From Herbaspirillum sp. (lineage in GTDB: Bacteria; Pseudomonadota; Gammaproteobacteria; Burkholderiales; Burkholderiaceae_D), in contig JAQGNR010000075.1 in the NCBI GenBank assembly GCA_028291765.1, positions 1 to 64,000 on the forward strand: DNA of 64,000 nucleotides. The letters run 5' to 3'. How positions within the stretch are numbered: the stretch's first letter is position 1; each line of letters opens with the position of its first letter. The notes under the pieces are model-generated. The model ran no database searches, was not told where the DNA came from, and saw nothing but the letters and a program-made list of their open reading frames with translations. The translations under genes were made by a program, and so were the position numbers. Below, in pieces: positions 34,918-43,321 of the stretch.

Positions 34918-35985
34918 GTGCAAAGCCAAGCTAACAACGAGAAAGAACAAGCACAAGGTAGCAAGGGCGACGTACGTGGCGGCCATGCAGGGAGCAGCAC
35001 CGCGGTCATAGCGGAATTGGCGCCGCCGCCTGTCGTCCAGGTAAATGGTGTTGATCGGAAGCTGGCCAAGACGGCGCGACGGCCCAAGCCGCTCGCCCGC
35101 CCGGAGCTCAAGATTGTCGCGCCCGGAAAAGCGCTTCCGGTGCCCCCGCCAGCTGTGAGCTTACGTGCAAAATGCCCACCGATTCTCGACCAGGATCCGA
35201 TCGAATCATGCGCTGCCTTTGCCTTTACCAGCGCGCTACGATTTCTTCACCTGCGCGATGGCCTGGACGAGCCTTTGTCGCCACTGTTCTGTTATTACGC
35301 AACGCGCGTCCTCATAGAGGGCGAGCAAACCAGCGACGATTCGGGGTGCAAGGCCGATGCGGTGGTCGAGACACTCGAACAGTATGGCGCGTGCGTCGAG
35401 AGCGCCTGGCCATACGATACGAGCAAGTTCGCGATCGCCCCGCCCACAACGGCCTTTGACGACGCCGCAAAACGGAAACTGACCAAGGCTCACCGGGTGA
35501 CGACACTCAGGGCAATGAAGGTGTCGATTGCCGACGGCTATCCCGTACCCGTCGCTTTCCCCGTGGCGCGATCCGTTGGCTACGGCAACGACGCCGTTCT
35601 TTCGCCCACATGGCGCACCGGCCGTTTTCCAATACCTACCTCCGCCCCTGGCGACGCGACTGCGGGTGCATCGGGCGTTGCGGCCGGCTATGCCGGTGGC
35701 CCGGTGAACGACAGCTTCCGTCCTGCTCCGCAGCCGCCTGTCTCGGATCCTGCAGACGGTTACCACTTCGTGCTGGCCATTGGCTATGACGACGCTACCG
35801 GTTTAGTGGAAATCGAAAACTCCTGGGGCAGCACGTTCGGCGATAAGGGCTACGGCTACCTGCCCTATGCGTTCTTCGGACCGACGCAAGATACGCTTAT
35901 TTCTGATGACAGCGTGCTTGCCGAAGACCCCTGGACGCTACGCCACCAAGCCGACGAGGCGCACCACGCCGGGACCGTGAAATAA
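34918..35985 (+). CDS. Papain-like (C1 family) cysteine protease, no signal peptide
   Basis: 355 residues. A Lys/Pro/Ala-rich, apparently disordered N-terminus (about 1-85) precedes a papain domain. It has the oxyanion Gln92, Cys98 in QDPIESCAAFAF, His283 in DGYHFVLAIGYDD and Asn301 in IENSWGSTFGDKGYGYLPY. The spacing and motif order fit bacterial C1 peptidases. A Gly/Ala-rich insert (about 240-275) lies before the His. No Sec or Tat signal is visible, so it acts in the cytosol or leaves by another route. The start is GTG with AAGGGGA 5 bp upstream. Substrate and partners are unknown; a degraded hydrolase relic follows. Confidence 0.82.
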   Translation: MQSQANNEKEQAQGSKGDVRGGHAGSSTAVIAELAPPPVVQVNGVDRKLAKTARRPKPLARPELKIVAPGKALPVPPPAVSLRAKCPPILDQDPIESCAAFAFTSALRFLHLRDGLDEPLSPLFCYYATRVLIEGEQTSDDSGCKADAVVETLEQYGACVESAWPYDTSKFAIAPPTTAFDDAAKRKLTKAHRVTTLRAMKVSIADGYPVPVAFPVARSVGYGNDAVLSPTWRTGRFPIPTSAPGDATAGASGVAAGYAGGPVNDSFRPAPQPPVSDPADGYHFVLAIGYDDATGLVEIENSWGSTFGDKGYGYLPYAFFGPTQDTLISDDSVLAEDPWTLRHQADEAHHAGTVK

Positions 35986-36061
35986 GCATTTCGAGCATCG
36001 CAACTATTCGCCCAAAGCGGTGAGCGAATTCGATGAAGGGAAAGATGTCGTCGTCAGCGGC

Positions 36062-36298
36062 ATGGTGTTGTCCGGTTTGCCGTTTCACTGGTTCTTTTTA
36101 GCCCAGCAGGCTGACTAGCCGGAGCGCTTGCTTGCGGCTGACCCGGACGCTTTCATCGACCGGGTACTTACCACGATGACACCCGGCCGAAACATCATCG
36201 AATCCGCGGCTCTGGAAGCCTACAGGCTTGCATTTAGAAACCCACGCGTGCGATATGCCGTCTGCGAGGACTGCCGACCGACTCGAAGGGATGAATGA
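36062..36298 (+). pseudogene. Relic of a haloacetate-dehalogenase-like alpha/beta hydrolase
   Basis: Conceptual translation gives FHWFFLAQQAD, a stop (TAG at 36116-36118), then PERLLAADPDAFIDRVLTTM.., EAYRLAFRNPRVRYAVCEDCR and a second stop. This matches the cap and post-cap region of haloacetate dehalogenase / epoxide hydrolase-like proteins ([YF]HWFFLAQ, PERL, EYRRCFRDP, HAMCEDYRAG). The nucleophile and histidine portions are missing on both sides. The rest of 35986-36490 shows no gene. Confidence 0.65.
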
Positions 36299-36490
36299 CC
36301 AGCGCACCCTCTTTGCTGACGTTGACGGGGCGCTGTTAGCGGTATGAAAGATTTAACAATTGAATGTCGGCTGTCCAAAATCCGAATGAACGCTGCCGAC
36401 CCAAACCGATCAGTCGGTTTTCTCCGAAGCGGCCGTTAAACGTTCTAAATAACCGACCGGAGCGATGTGTCGCGCATTTCAGCACTATTG

Positions 36491-37531
36491 CTAGAGACCG
36501 GCGGCGAACTCCCGTGTGAGATCGGCGGCCGATATCTCCTTGCATCCGCTGGCATTCTGACCTGACCACAATGGCGAGAAATCATCGCTGCCCTGGCTTT
36601 CAGCCTTGGCGCGCAATGGAGCAATAGCGGACGTGGCCAACGGAAACGCGGGCGTAGCGCTGCTGATCGGGCCAAGTTCCTTCATGATGCGGTTAATGAT
36701 TCCGCGCGCAGGCCGGCCAGTGAAAAGGTTGGTGAGCGCGGTGTGGCGGGCAGCCACACTTTTCAGCGCAGCCCGATGTAGCGCGCTTGTGGTGGCTTCG
36801 GGGCAAAGCATATAGGCTGTTCCAATCTGTACGCCGGCAGCGCCAAGCGCCATAGCAGCGGAAACACCTTTGGCATCCACGATGCCACCGGCCGCAATGA
36901 CTGGAAGCTTTACCGCCTGCACAATTTGCGGTACCAGTGCGAACGTGCCCACCTGCGTATTTAGGTCGTCCGACAAGAAAATACCGCGATGACCACCCGC
37001 TTCAAGACCTTGCGCGATGATGGCATCGACTCCATGCGCCTCGAGCCAAAGCGCCTCTTCGACGGTGGTCGCCGAAGAGAGTATCTTGGAGCCCCAGGTA
37101 CGCACTCGTGCCAGCAAATCGGGCGACGGTAAACCAAAATGAAAACTCACTACAGCGGGCTTGAATTCGCTCAGCACGTCGGCGACTTCGGAACTGAAGG
37201 GTGCACGTCCAGGCCCTGCAGGAATGGCGTCTTCGTCAATCCCAAACTCTTGGTAATACTGAGAAAGCGCCTCTCTCCAAACCGCTGCGCGCTCGACACT
37301 GAGGGTTGCGGGCGCATGGCAAAAGAAGTTTACATTGAATGGCTTCGTGGTATGCGCCCGGATCTCCACCAGTTCATTGCGCATCGCGTCAAGGCTTAAC
37401 ATGGCACATGGGAGTGAGCCCAGCCCACCCGCGTTGGACACGGCTACCGTTAGCCTGTTGTCTTGCACCCCCGCCATCGGTGCCTGGATTATTGGTAGCT
37501 CGATGCCCAATAGTGTTTGTAAGGCCCTCAT
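36491..37531 (-). CDS. Nitronate monooxygenase (FMN-dependent, class I type)
   Basis: 346-residue TIM-barrel flavoenzyme that oxidises nitronates such as propionate-3-nitronate. Family segments are PIIQAPMAGVQDNRLTVAVSNAGGLGSL (start), VVSFHFGLP, AIIAQGLEAGGHRG (with the catalytic-region His), VIAAGGIVDAKGVSAAMALGAAGVQIGTAY (phosphate site of FMN), and TNLFTGRPARGIINR. It is monocistronic; no obvious partner. Likely a detoxifying housekeeping enzyme. Confidence 0.92.
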   Translation of the reverse strand: MRALQTLLGIELPIIQAPMAGVQDNRLTVAVSNAGGLGSLPCAMLSLDAMRNELVEIRAHTTKPFNVNFFCHAPATLSVERAAVWREALSQYYQEFGIDEDAIPAGPGRAPFSSEVADVLSEFKPAVVSFHFGLPSPDLLARVRTWGSKILSSATTVEEALWLEAHGVDAIIAQGLEAGGHRGIFLSDDLNTQVGTFALVPQIVQAVKLPVIAAGGIVDAKGVSAAMALGAAGVQIGTAYMLCPEATTSALHRAALKSVAARHTALTNLFTGRPARGIINRIMKELGPISSATPAFPLATSAIAPLRAKAESQGSDDFSPLWSGQNASGCKEISAADLTREFAAGL

Positions 37532-37783
37532 CTGATCTCCAATAGTTTTCGTTCGAGCTACTAACTCTGTTCGATATTAGTCTTTGTAGAACACCATGCC
37601 GCGCAAGCCCAGCGCGCTAACCGCGCTGTAGAAAAGGTATTTTCATGTTCGGATCATGCCTTGAGCCAAATGGAATAGCAACATCGACCGGCGACTAATG
37701 GCCGGAAGCGGACGTTAAAACCAGAGCGGGTTTGCAGTTCAGTATAGACTGACTATTTCAATGGCTATGTAGATAAGAACATC

Positions 37784-38029
37784 TTGGAAAACATAAATGA
37801 AACCACTATCGCTCTGTTAATCGAGCGGTTAAAAATCCTGGAATACGAGATTAGAAGATCACTCACGGTTCGGGAAGACCAAGAGGATAACGTCGACCCT
37901 CAACACAGGGATGAGGCAGAACGTTGTGGAATACCTGTCGAGGACTTGCATACAAAAGGTGAACTTCTCAATGCTGTGCAGACGACGGTACGGTCAATGC
38001 AGGCAAAGGCCGGCAAAAACAGGGCGTAG
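37784..38029 (+). CDS. Small hypothetical protein
   Basis: 81 residues, acidic and largely helical (NETTIALLIERLKILEYEI..; KGELLNAVQTTVRSMQAKAGK), without a recognised family or membrane segment. It would start with TTG and has no convincing Shine-Dalgarno, so the call rests on amino-acid composition only. It sits alone between nitronate monooxygenase and the repeat-rich region. Confidence 0.35.
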   Translation: MENINETTIALLIERLKILEYEIRRSLTVREDQEDNVDPQHRDEAERCGIPVEDLHTKGELLNAVQTTVRSMQAKAGKNRA

Positions 38030-38245
38030 CCGACTCAGGAAGCAATGAAGCACAGTTTTGACAGTCCGTTTTTGAGGAGGTCTGCCGTCCACTTAGGGGT
38101 CGAACGCGGGCATTTGAGAGAATACCGAGTTTGGCCGAGATGACCCATCGGCTATGTTCCCTTGACGAGGAATAGGTCGAACGCTCAGAGAGCGAGCATA
38201 GATTAATTTCGGTGTCTTCCACCTAAATGTGGAATTTCACCGGTG

Positions 38246-38297
38246 TGAACTGACCCCAAGAAGTTGGACATAGTCCTAACTTCTTGGGGTCAGTTCA
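38246..38297. repeat. Head-to-head IS3-like terminal repeats with no element between
   Basis: Two perfect 20-bp arms, TGAACTGACCCCAAGAAGTT (38246-38265) and its exact complement (38278-38297), separated by only 12 bp. The sequence resembles IS3-family terminal inverted repeats (TGAACTG.CCCC..AAGTTGGAC type). It looks like two IS ends joined after loss of the transposase, or a hairpin-forming miniature element. Confidence 0.7.
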
Positions 38298-38346
38298 TAG
38301 GCGGGATTTCTTCTCAGACTTTAATTTCGAGGAACAACAACTATTC

Positions 38347-38488
38347 CGACCAATTAAAGTCGAAAATACGACCATAGCATCCATGCGGGTTTCGAGTGGT
38401 GCGATTTTTCATGTACGATAACTAAAGTCGAAAACACATTAGCCAAAGCACAATTAAGCAATACACATTCGACAAATAAAGTCGAAAA
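38347..38488 (+). repeat. Three direct repeats of a transposon-end-like motif (left array)
   Basis: Three copies of a roughly 19-20 bp motif with consensus CGAYAA.TAAAGTCGAAAA at 38347-38366, 38416-38434 and 38470-38488 (spacings 69 and 54 bp), all in the same orientation. Multiple unevenly spaced transposase-binding sites at an end are typical of Tn7/Tn5053/Mu-like elements. Matching copies in the opposite orientation lie at 46251-46290. Confidence 0.75.
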
Positions 38489-39078
38489 CTCGTCGTATGA
38501 GTAGCGATTGTCAGTAGCGATCGCATGAAATTGAGCCAATTCTCATGACTATTATCGCCACCGGCTGACCCTACATCGAATCAAAGAAGCACAGTAGCGG
38601 AAGAAACAGACTTGATTATAAAGATCTACCAAGGCGCCGCGATATTTTTGTTCCCGGCCGCGGTCTGAGGGTCGAAGCAGTCCATCACGACCATAAGCGC
38701 GTTCTGATTCTGTTCAACGAACTTTAGGACAGTTTGGCGCAGGAGGTCTTGTAGGTTCGACCTCAGCTTATAAGCCTTGTAATCCATTCCCATCCTTGGA
38801 TTTTTTGAAATTGAAGGTGGGTCAGCGCAACATCGGCATCTGGGTTGTTTTCGGATTGGCCGCCACACCGTGGAACACCAAAAGTCATTTATTTGCTAAT
38901 ATCTGCAAAAAGTTTTTTTCTGGAAAAATTATACATCTTTCAGGGACGCGTCATGTAACACTCATTGCCCCCCGAGTTAGAGGCGGTAGGGAGAAATAAC
39001 GTCAATACGTTATATCTATTCAGAAGCATCTGTTTGGACTGTAGTGTTGCAGTCCGAGCCTCCCCTTATGAGTTTTGA
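38489..39078. other. Region upstream of rpfF, no supported gene
   Basis: A 55-codon minus-strand frame (38626-38793, MGMDYKAYKLR..) has protein-like composition but no recognisable family or firm start, and is left uncalled. The last 80 bp should contain the rpfF promoter; none was assigned. Confidence 0.3.
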
Positions 39079-40047
39079 ATGCCACTACAAAATCACCCTA
39101 AAACCCGACGCTTTATCGAAGCAGGTACGCTCACTCAAATGTCCGCCTGGTATGAAGCCGAGCGCAATGTGATGTGGATGATGATGCAGGCCCATCCGCG
39201 GCCCTGCTTTAATCCCGAACTTCTGAAAGACATTTTGAACCTGGGGCGCGCAGTAAAAGCAAGTAATCTACCTGTCGACTTCTGGGTTACCGGTTCCATG
39301 ATGCCGGGCTTGTTTAACGTTGGAGGTGACCTGTCCAGTTTTGCCGAATACATACGTGGCGGCGAGCGCGGGCATCTGATGGCGTATGCCCGCGCATGCG
39401 TTGACGTGATCTGCGAAATAATGACGGGTTTTGGCGCCGAGGCAATCACGATTGCCATGGTAGAAGGAACTGCACTGGGAGGTGGCTTCGAATGCGCAGT
39501 CGCGCACGACTACATCCTGGCGCAAAAGGATGTAAAGCTTGGTTTCCCCGAAATTGCCTTTAACATGTATCCAGGAATGGGTGCGTATTCGCTGGTAGCG
39601 CGTAAGGCGCACATGCGCCTGGCTGAACAGCTCATCAGCTCCGGCGAAGCCCATACTGCTGAATGGCACCTGGAAAAAGGGCTGGTCGACCGCGTATTCG
39701 AACAGGGAGAGGCCTACAAGGCGACCCGCACGTTTATAGACGGCATACGGCCGAAGCTCAACGGCATCCGTGCGATGCTGCGTACGCGTCGCCGCGTGCT
39801 TCCCATCACCAAGACCGAACTGCTCGACATTACCGAAGACTGGGCTGAATCCGCGTTCAAGCTGGAAGAAAAAGACCTTGCCTATATGGAGCGCCTGGTC
39901 ATGCTTCAGAACAGACGCGGGGGGATGGCTCCGAGCGCCGCGTCAGCGTCGCCTACGCCGTCGGCCCAAAAAGCACTGGCCGCCTCAGTTGCGCAAATGG
40001 CACATACTCCGCCTACGTTTTCGGTCGTGCCCACTCCAAGCTCCTGA
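39079..40047 (+). CDS. rpfF: DSF-family signal synthase (crotonase fold), RpfF homologue
   Basis: 322-residue enoyl-CoA hydratase-fold enzyme matching RpfF, which makes cis-2-unsaturated fatty acid signals (DSF/BDSF) from acyl-ACP by dehydration and thioester cleavage. Key segments are LFNVGGDLSSFAEYIR, TALGGGFECA with catalytic Glu138, and GFPEIAFNMYPGMGAYS with catalytic Glu158; the 20-residue spacing equals that of Glu141/Glu161 in Xanthomonas RpfF. WMMMQAHPRPCFNPELL near the N-terminus is also typical. A 35-residue Ala/Pro/Ser tail is extra. It converges with the rpfR-like receptor gene, as in the Burkholderia cenocepacia BDSF locus. The ATG used lacks a clear Shine-Dalgarno; a Met 20 codons later is possible. 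Confidence 0.88.
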   Translation: MPLQNHPKTRRFIEAGTLTQMSAWYEAERNVMWMMMQAHPRPCFNPELLKDILNLGRAVKASNLPVDFWVTGSMMPGLFNVGGDLSSFAEYIRGGERGHLMAYARACVDVICEIMTGFGAEAITIAMVEGTALGGGFECAVAHDYILAQKDVKLGFPEIAFNMYPGMGAYSLVARKAHMRLAEQLISSGEAHTAEWHLEKGLVDRVFEQGEAYKATRTFIDGIRPKLNGIRAMLRTRRRVLPITKTELLDITEDWAESAFKLEEKDLAYMERLVMLQNRRGGMAPSAASASPTPSAQKALAASVAQMAHTPPTFSVVPTPSS

Positions 40048-40130
40048 GTGCTACGCCTGCCGACGGTGCCGACAACACCAAAGTAATCTCGCGAGCGATG
40101 ACAAAGCAATCTCTCCTGCAAACCTAAAGC

Positions 40131-40164
40131 AAAAGCCCCCGGAGTGAAACTCTCGGGGGCTTTT
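40131..40164. terminator. Bidirectional terminator between rpfF and rpfR
   Basis: GC-rich hairpin AAAAGCCCCCGGAG / TCTCGGGGGCTTTT with a short loop, flanked by A and T runs so that it can act on both strands. It lies 84 bp after the rpfF stop and 20 bp beyond the rpfR stop. Confidence 0.9.
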
Positions 40165-40183
40165 GTAAGCGGCTTGGCAGATA

Positions 40184-42193
40184 TTATGCCGCGATTTGCA
40201 CCACATTGTTCGATGTTACAGGCAACCATGCCTCGAACTCCGAGAGTTTCATCGGGCAGCCAAACAGGTGACCTTGTACGTAGTCCACGCCGATATTTTT
40301 CAGAAAGTCGGCCTGCTCCTGGGTCTCGACGCACTCGGCAACAATTTTCAAGTTCAGCTCGTGGCCCACGGCCACCATCGAACGTACCAGAGCGCGTGCC
40401 TTGGCATCGGTGTGAATGGATTGGATGAAGCTACCGTCAAGTTTCAACACGTCCAGCGGCAGTCGGGTCAACTGAGAAAGTGATGAGTAGCCGGTGCCAA
40501 AGTCATCCAGATGCACTTGTGCGCCCAGTTCGCGGAACATACGAATCAAACGATGCGCGAGTTTCTCGTCTTCTACAAGGCAGCTCTCCGTCAATTCGAG
40601 GTCGACCATCGACGGAGACAAATTGTTGGACAGAACCGCGTGCGTGAAGTCTTCCAAAATTTTGTGGTCACGGAACTGGCGGGCCGAGACGTTAATGGCG
40701 ATGCGCAGGGGCAGACCTTGTTTTTTCCAGGCCGCGGCCTGTTTGGCTGCGGCTTCCATGACCCAGCGGCCCAGCGGAACAATCAGGCCAGACTTTTCCG
40801 CGTACGGAATAAAGGATGATGGCAAGACCAGACCACGTTCAGGGTGGTTCCAGCGAAGCAGCGCTTCGACGCTTTCCACTTTGCCGGTCAGTAACGATAT
40901 TTTCGGCTGATAGTATAGCTCGAACTGATTCTCATCCAGCGCGCGCCGCACGTTATTTTCAAGCCATACATATTCGCCGACATTGCTGTTCATATCTGGC
41001 GAGAACACGCGATACATGCGCTTGCCGTTTTCCTTTGCGACATACATCGCCGTATCGGCGCTGCGCACCAGTTCTTCGAGGGTGCCGCCATGCGCTGGGA
41101 ACATAGCGATACCGATCGAGCATCCAGTGTAGACTTCGGCGCGCTTCAGGGCGAACGGCATTTTCATGTGGTCTAGGATGCGTTGCGCCATCGCTTCCGA
41201 GGCATCTTGGGTAGGGCTACCTACCATAATCAGGAATTCGTCTCCGCCCAATCGCGCAAGAACATCTTTCTCCGACAGACAGTTGCTGAGGGCGCCGGCG
41301 ACTTCCTTGATAAGTGCGTCGCCTGTGAGATGACCATAGTGGTCGTTTACGGTCTTGAAGTTGTCGAGGTCGAGGAATATCAACCCAAAGGATTCGGCAT
41401 TTTCTGCCGCGACGGCTGCCGTGATTCTCTCTTGGATGGCGTGGCGGTTCGATAACCCTGTTAAGGCATCGGTACTCGCCAACTCGATCAGTCGAGCCTG
41501 CGCGCGGAGTTCTTCCGTAATATCCGTGCCGGAGCAAACGAGATATTTTTCAGGCTCGCCGCTTCCGGATTCCATTAGGGTGGTGCGCCACTGAATCATG
41601 CGTACACCGTTTTTGGTATTGATGGGGCGCGTCTGCGGTGCCGATTTATTATTGCTGAAATAAGAGTTGACGCCTGCACGGGATTCTTCACGCTGGCTCA
41701 CGTTGACAAAGAGGTCGAATGCGTTTTTACCGACCACGTCCGATTCCTTGACGCCCGTTATTTCCTCAAACAGACGATTGAATCTTTTGATTTTGCCCGC
41801 GCTGTCGATAATGATAACCAGTGAATTAACTTCAGACACGACCTGTTCGGCGAACGTTAGACCGTTTTCTAAATCCTTGACAACAGTTTCAGTATCGCCA
41901 TAGTGTGCAGCAGTGCCCCCCCACGCCCAGTTATCTATTTTGCGACCAACGAGATGGACACGGATAGGTGTGCCAAAAATGGCGATAGAAAGGGTCATGC
42001 TCGAAGTGACGCCGGTCATTGTGCGGATGTCGCACGCTTGCGCCATCGAAAGCTCGACGGCCACCGTCGCCGCGCCTTTTGCGCCGGATAACTGTAGCGC
42101 ATCACTGTCGGTGGTCAGCCTCCAGCAAGGGCTGGACGTCCCGAAGTGTGTAAAAAGCTGTGGGTTGTCAATGTCTTCTTCAATATCGAGCAT
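40184..42193 (-). CDS. rpfR: RpfR-like BDSF receptor: FI-PAS-GGDEF-EAL protein
   Basis: 669 residues with no membrane segment. Residues about 1-105 match the RpfF-interaction domain of Burkholderia/Cronobacter RpfR (PQLFTHFGTSSPCWRLTTDSDALQL, seen as FTHFGTSSPCWRL). A PAS domain (about 115-225) binds the fatty acid signal, then GGDEF (about 235-400; GGDEF intact at 316-320) and EAL (about 410-660; VEALLRW, DDFGTGYSSL, AECVETQEQ). In RpfR, signal binding raises the c-di-GMP phosphodiesterase activity. The GGDEF I-site is degenerate (SEKD instead of RxxD), so product inhibition may be absent. AAAGAG precedes the ATG. With rpfF it forms a self-contained quorum-sensing module. Confidence 0.9.
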   Translation of the reverse strand: MLDIEEDIDNPQLFTHFGTSSPCWRLTTDSDALQLSGAKGAATVAVELSMAQACDIRTMTGVTSSMTLSIAIFGTPIRVHLVGRKIDNWAWGGTAAHYGDTETVVKDLENGLTFAEQVVSEVNSLVIIIDSAGKIKRFNRLFEEITGVKESDVVGKNAFDLFVNVSQREESRAGVNSYFSNNKSAPQTRPINTKNGVRMIQWRTTLMESGSGEPEKYLVCSGTDITEELRAQARLIELASTDALTGLSNRHAIQERITAAVAAENAESFGLIFLDLDNFKTVNDHYGHLTGDALIKEVAGALSNCLSEKDVLARLGGDEFLIMVGSPTQDASEAMAQRILDHMKMPFALKRAEVYTGCSIGIAMFPAHGGTLEELVRSADTAMYVAKENGKRMYRVFSPDMNSNVGEYVWLENNVRRALDENQFELYYQPKISLLTGKVESVEALLRWNHPERGLVLPSSFIPYAEKSGLIVPLGRWVMEAAAKQAAAWKKQGLPLRIAINVSARQFRDHKILEDFTHAVLSNNLSPSMVDLELTESCLVEDEKLAHRLIRMFRELGAQVHLDDFGTGYSSLSQLTRLPLDVLKLDGSFIQSIHTDAKARALVRSMVAVGHELNLKIVAECVETQEQADFLKNIGVDYVQGHLFGCPMKLSEFEAWLPVTSNNVVQIAA

Positions 42194-42522
42194 GGGTACT
42201 CTTTCGTTTCAGGCGTCCGAGGGCGTCATCCATTTATGTTGTGTATTCTATTTAACAGCACGTGTTAATAATGACTTCACTGCCACAAATAACCTTCCTT
42301 GAACGGGGCGGCCTCGAGTATCGATGCTTAATACAGGCATGAGTGATTAGCCTGTCGTTTTTAAGGAGTAGGGAGGGGCAAGTCAAAGCTTCCGAACCAG
42401 CTATAGTGGTGTGCGGAAACCTTTTTCGCGCCATTATGGCGCAGATAAGTAATGTGTCAAGGCAAAATCGAATAGTCCACCTCCTGTAGGCGGAAAACAA
42501 AAGCGTTACTCCCATTAATACC

Positions 42523-43161
42523 TTAGTCTGTAAGCGCTTGAATATTAGCGGCTTTTCCGATTCCGGTAACGCTTTTAGTATGGCTGGGCACCCCCGATTT
42601 TGCCGAATTTGTCTTTTTTGGCCAACGAAAAATGAAAGCGTTGCCAGCCTTGTGGATAGGGGCTTTCCAGCCGATTCGACCCCTCGCTGTCGGACCAGCC
42701 AGTGTCCCTTGACTTGACCCGCGCAAGTCCCAAGCCGAGAAGCGTTTGAATTGATTAACGAGATTTCGCGCCGCACCAAGTCGGCCGCGGTGTGTTCCTT
42801 TGCTCGCAGAGTTGACCCTCTCCAACTGATCCAGTTTCCACTGCCTAGCGAACGCTGCAACGCGGTCATAAGACCCTTCATAGCCTAAAGCGCGTAGGTC
42901 CAGATACATCTGCTTCACGCTGCGTTTTTGTTTCCGGGATTTGGTTGATTCCGTTTTTAGCCACGTAGACAGCTTGAACGCATACTTATCGAGAGCACTC
43001 ACTGACTTCCTATCTGCATAGACAGGTTCGATGGTCTCCGAACGTATGTAGCGTCTCACGGTGTTGCGGGAGATGCCTAGGCGTCTAGAAATTTCTCGCA
43101 ATGAAAGCTGGTCACGAATGTGCCAGCGTCGAATAAGTCCAATTAAAGCCACGTCGATCAC
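42523..43161 (-). pseudogene. istA: Truncated IS21-family transposase IstA
   Basis: The first roughly 120 residues match IS21 IstA: IDVALIGLIRRWHIRDQLSLREISRRLGISRNTVRRYIRSE (HTH; seen as LSLREISRRLGISRNTVRRY), the SRKQKRSVKQMYLDL motif, and GYEGSYDRVAAFARQWK. The retroviral-integrase DDE core that should follow is missing; after about residue 125 the frame continues into unrelated sequence to a chance stop. No istB is present. The copy is dead. Confidence 0.85.
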
Positions 43162-43267
43162 TCCAAACTCCTACCTAATTGCCTAGGTAGAATTGTGCCG
43201 TAAACGTGGGTCAGTTTGCCATGCACAAAATAGGCAAAAATGGGTCAAATTTCAGTGCAAATCAACA
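42523..43267 (-). mobile_element. IS21-family remnant with one surviving end
   Basis: The istA fragment plus its upstream terminal region. On the minus strand the outer end would read TGTTGATTTGCACTGAAATT (boundary about 43267), with GGGTCA-type subterminal motifs in the 100 bp next to it, as in betaproteobacterial IS21 elements. The other end was not found; the left boundary is arbitrary. Confidence 0.6.
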
Positions 43268-43279
43268 TACAGATTGCCC

Positions 43280-43293
43280 AAAGTCGAAAACAC
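43280..43293 (+). repeat. Lone copy of the AAAGTCGAAAACAC motif
   Basis: 14 bp identical to 38424-38437 in the left array, lying 12 bp outside the IS21 end and about 30 bp from the stop of the hydrolase-rhodanese gene. Confidence 0.7.
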
Positions 43294-43321
43294 CCTTTTG
43301 ATGCGATGTCATTAGTTGTTG

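Noticed and set aside
38626-38868. 80-codon minus-strand frame before rpfF
   Set aside because: The part from MGMDYK is plausible, but start and family support are missing and it sits in a region of repeats and deletions.
42252-42881. Long minus-strand frame beside istA
   Set aside because: It overlaps the istA remnant in another frame, and its sequence is Arg/Ser-rich with no conserved blocks; a chance frame.
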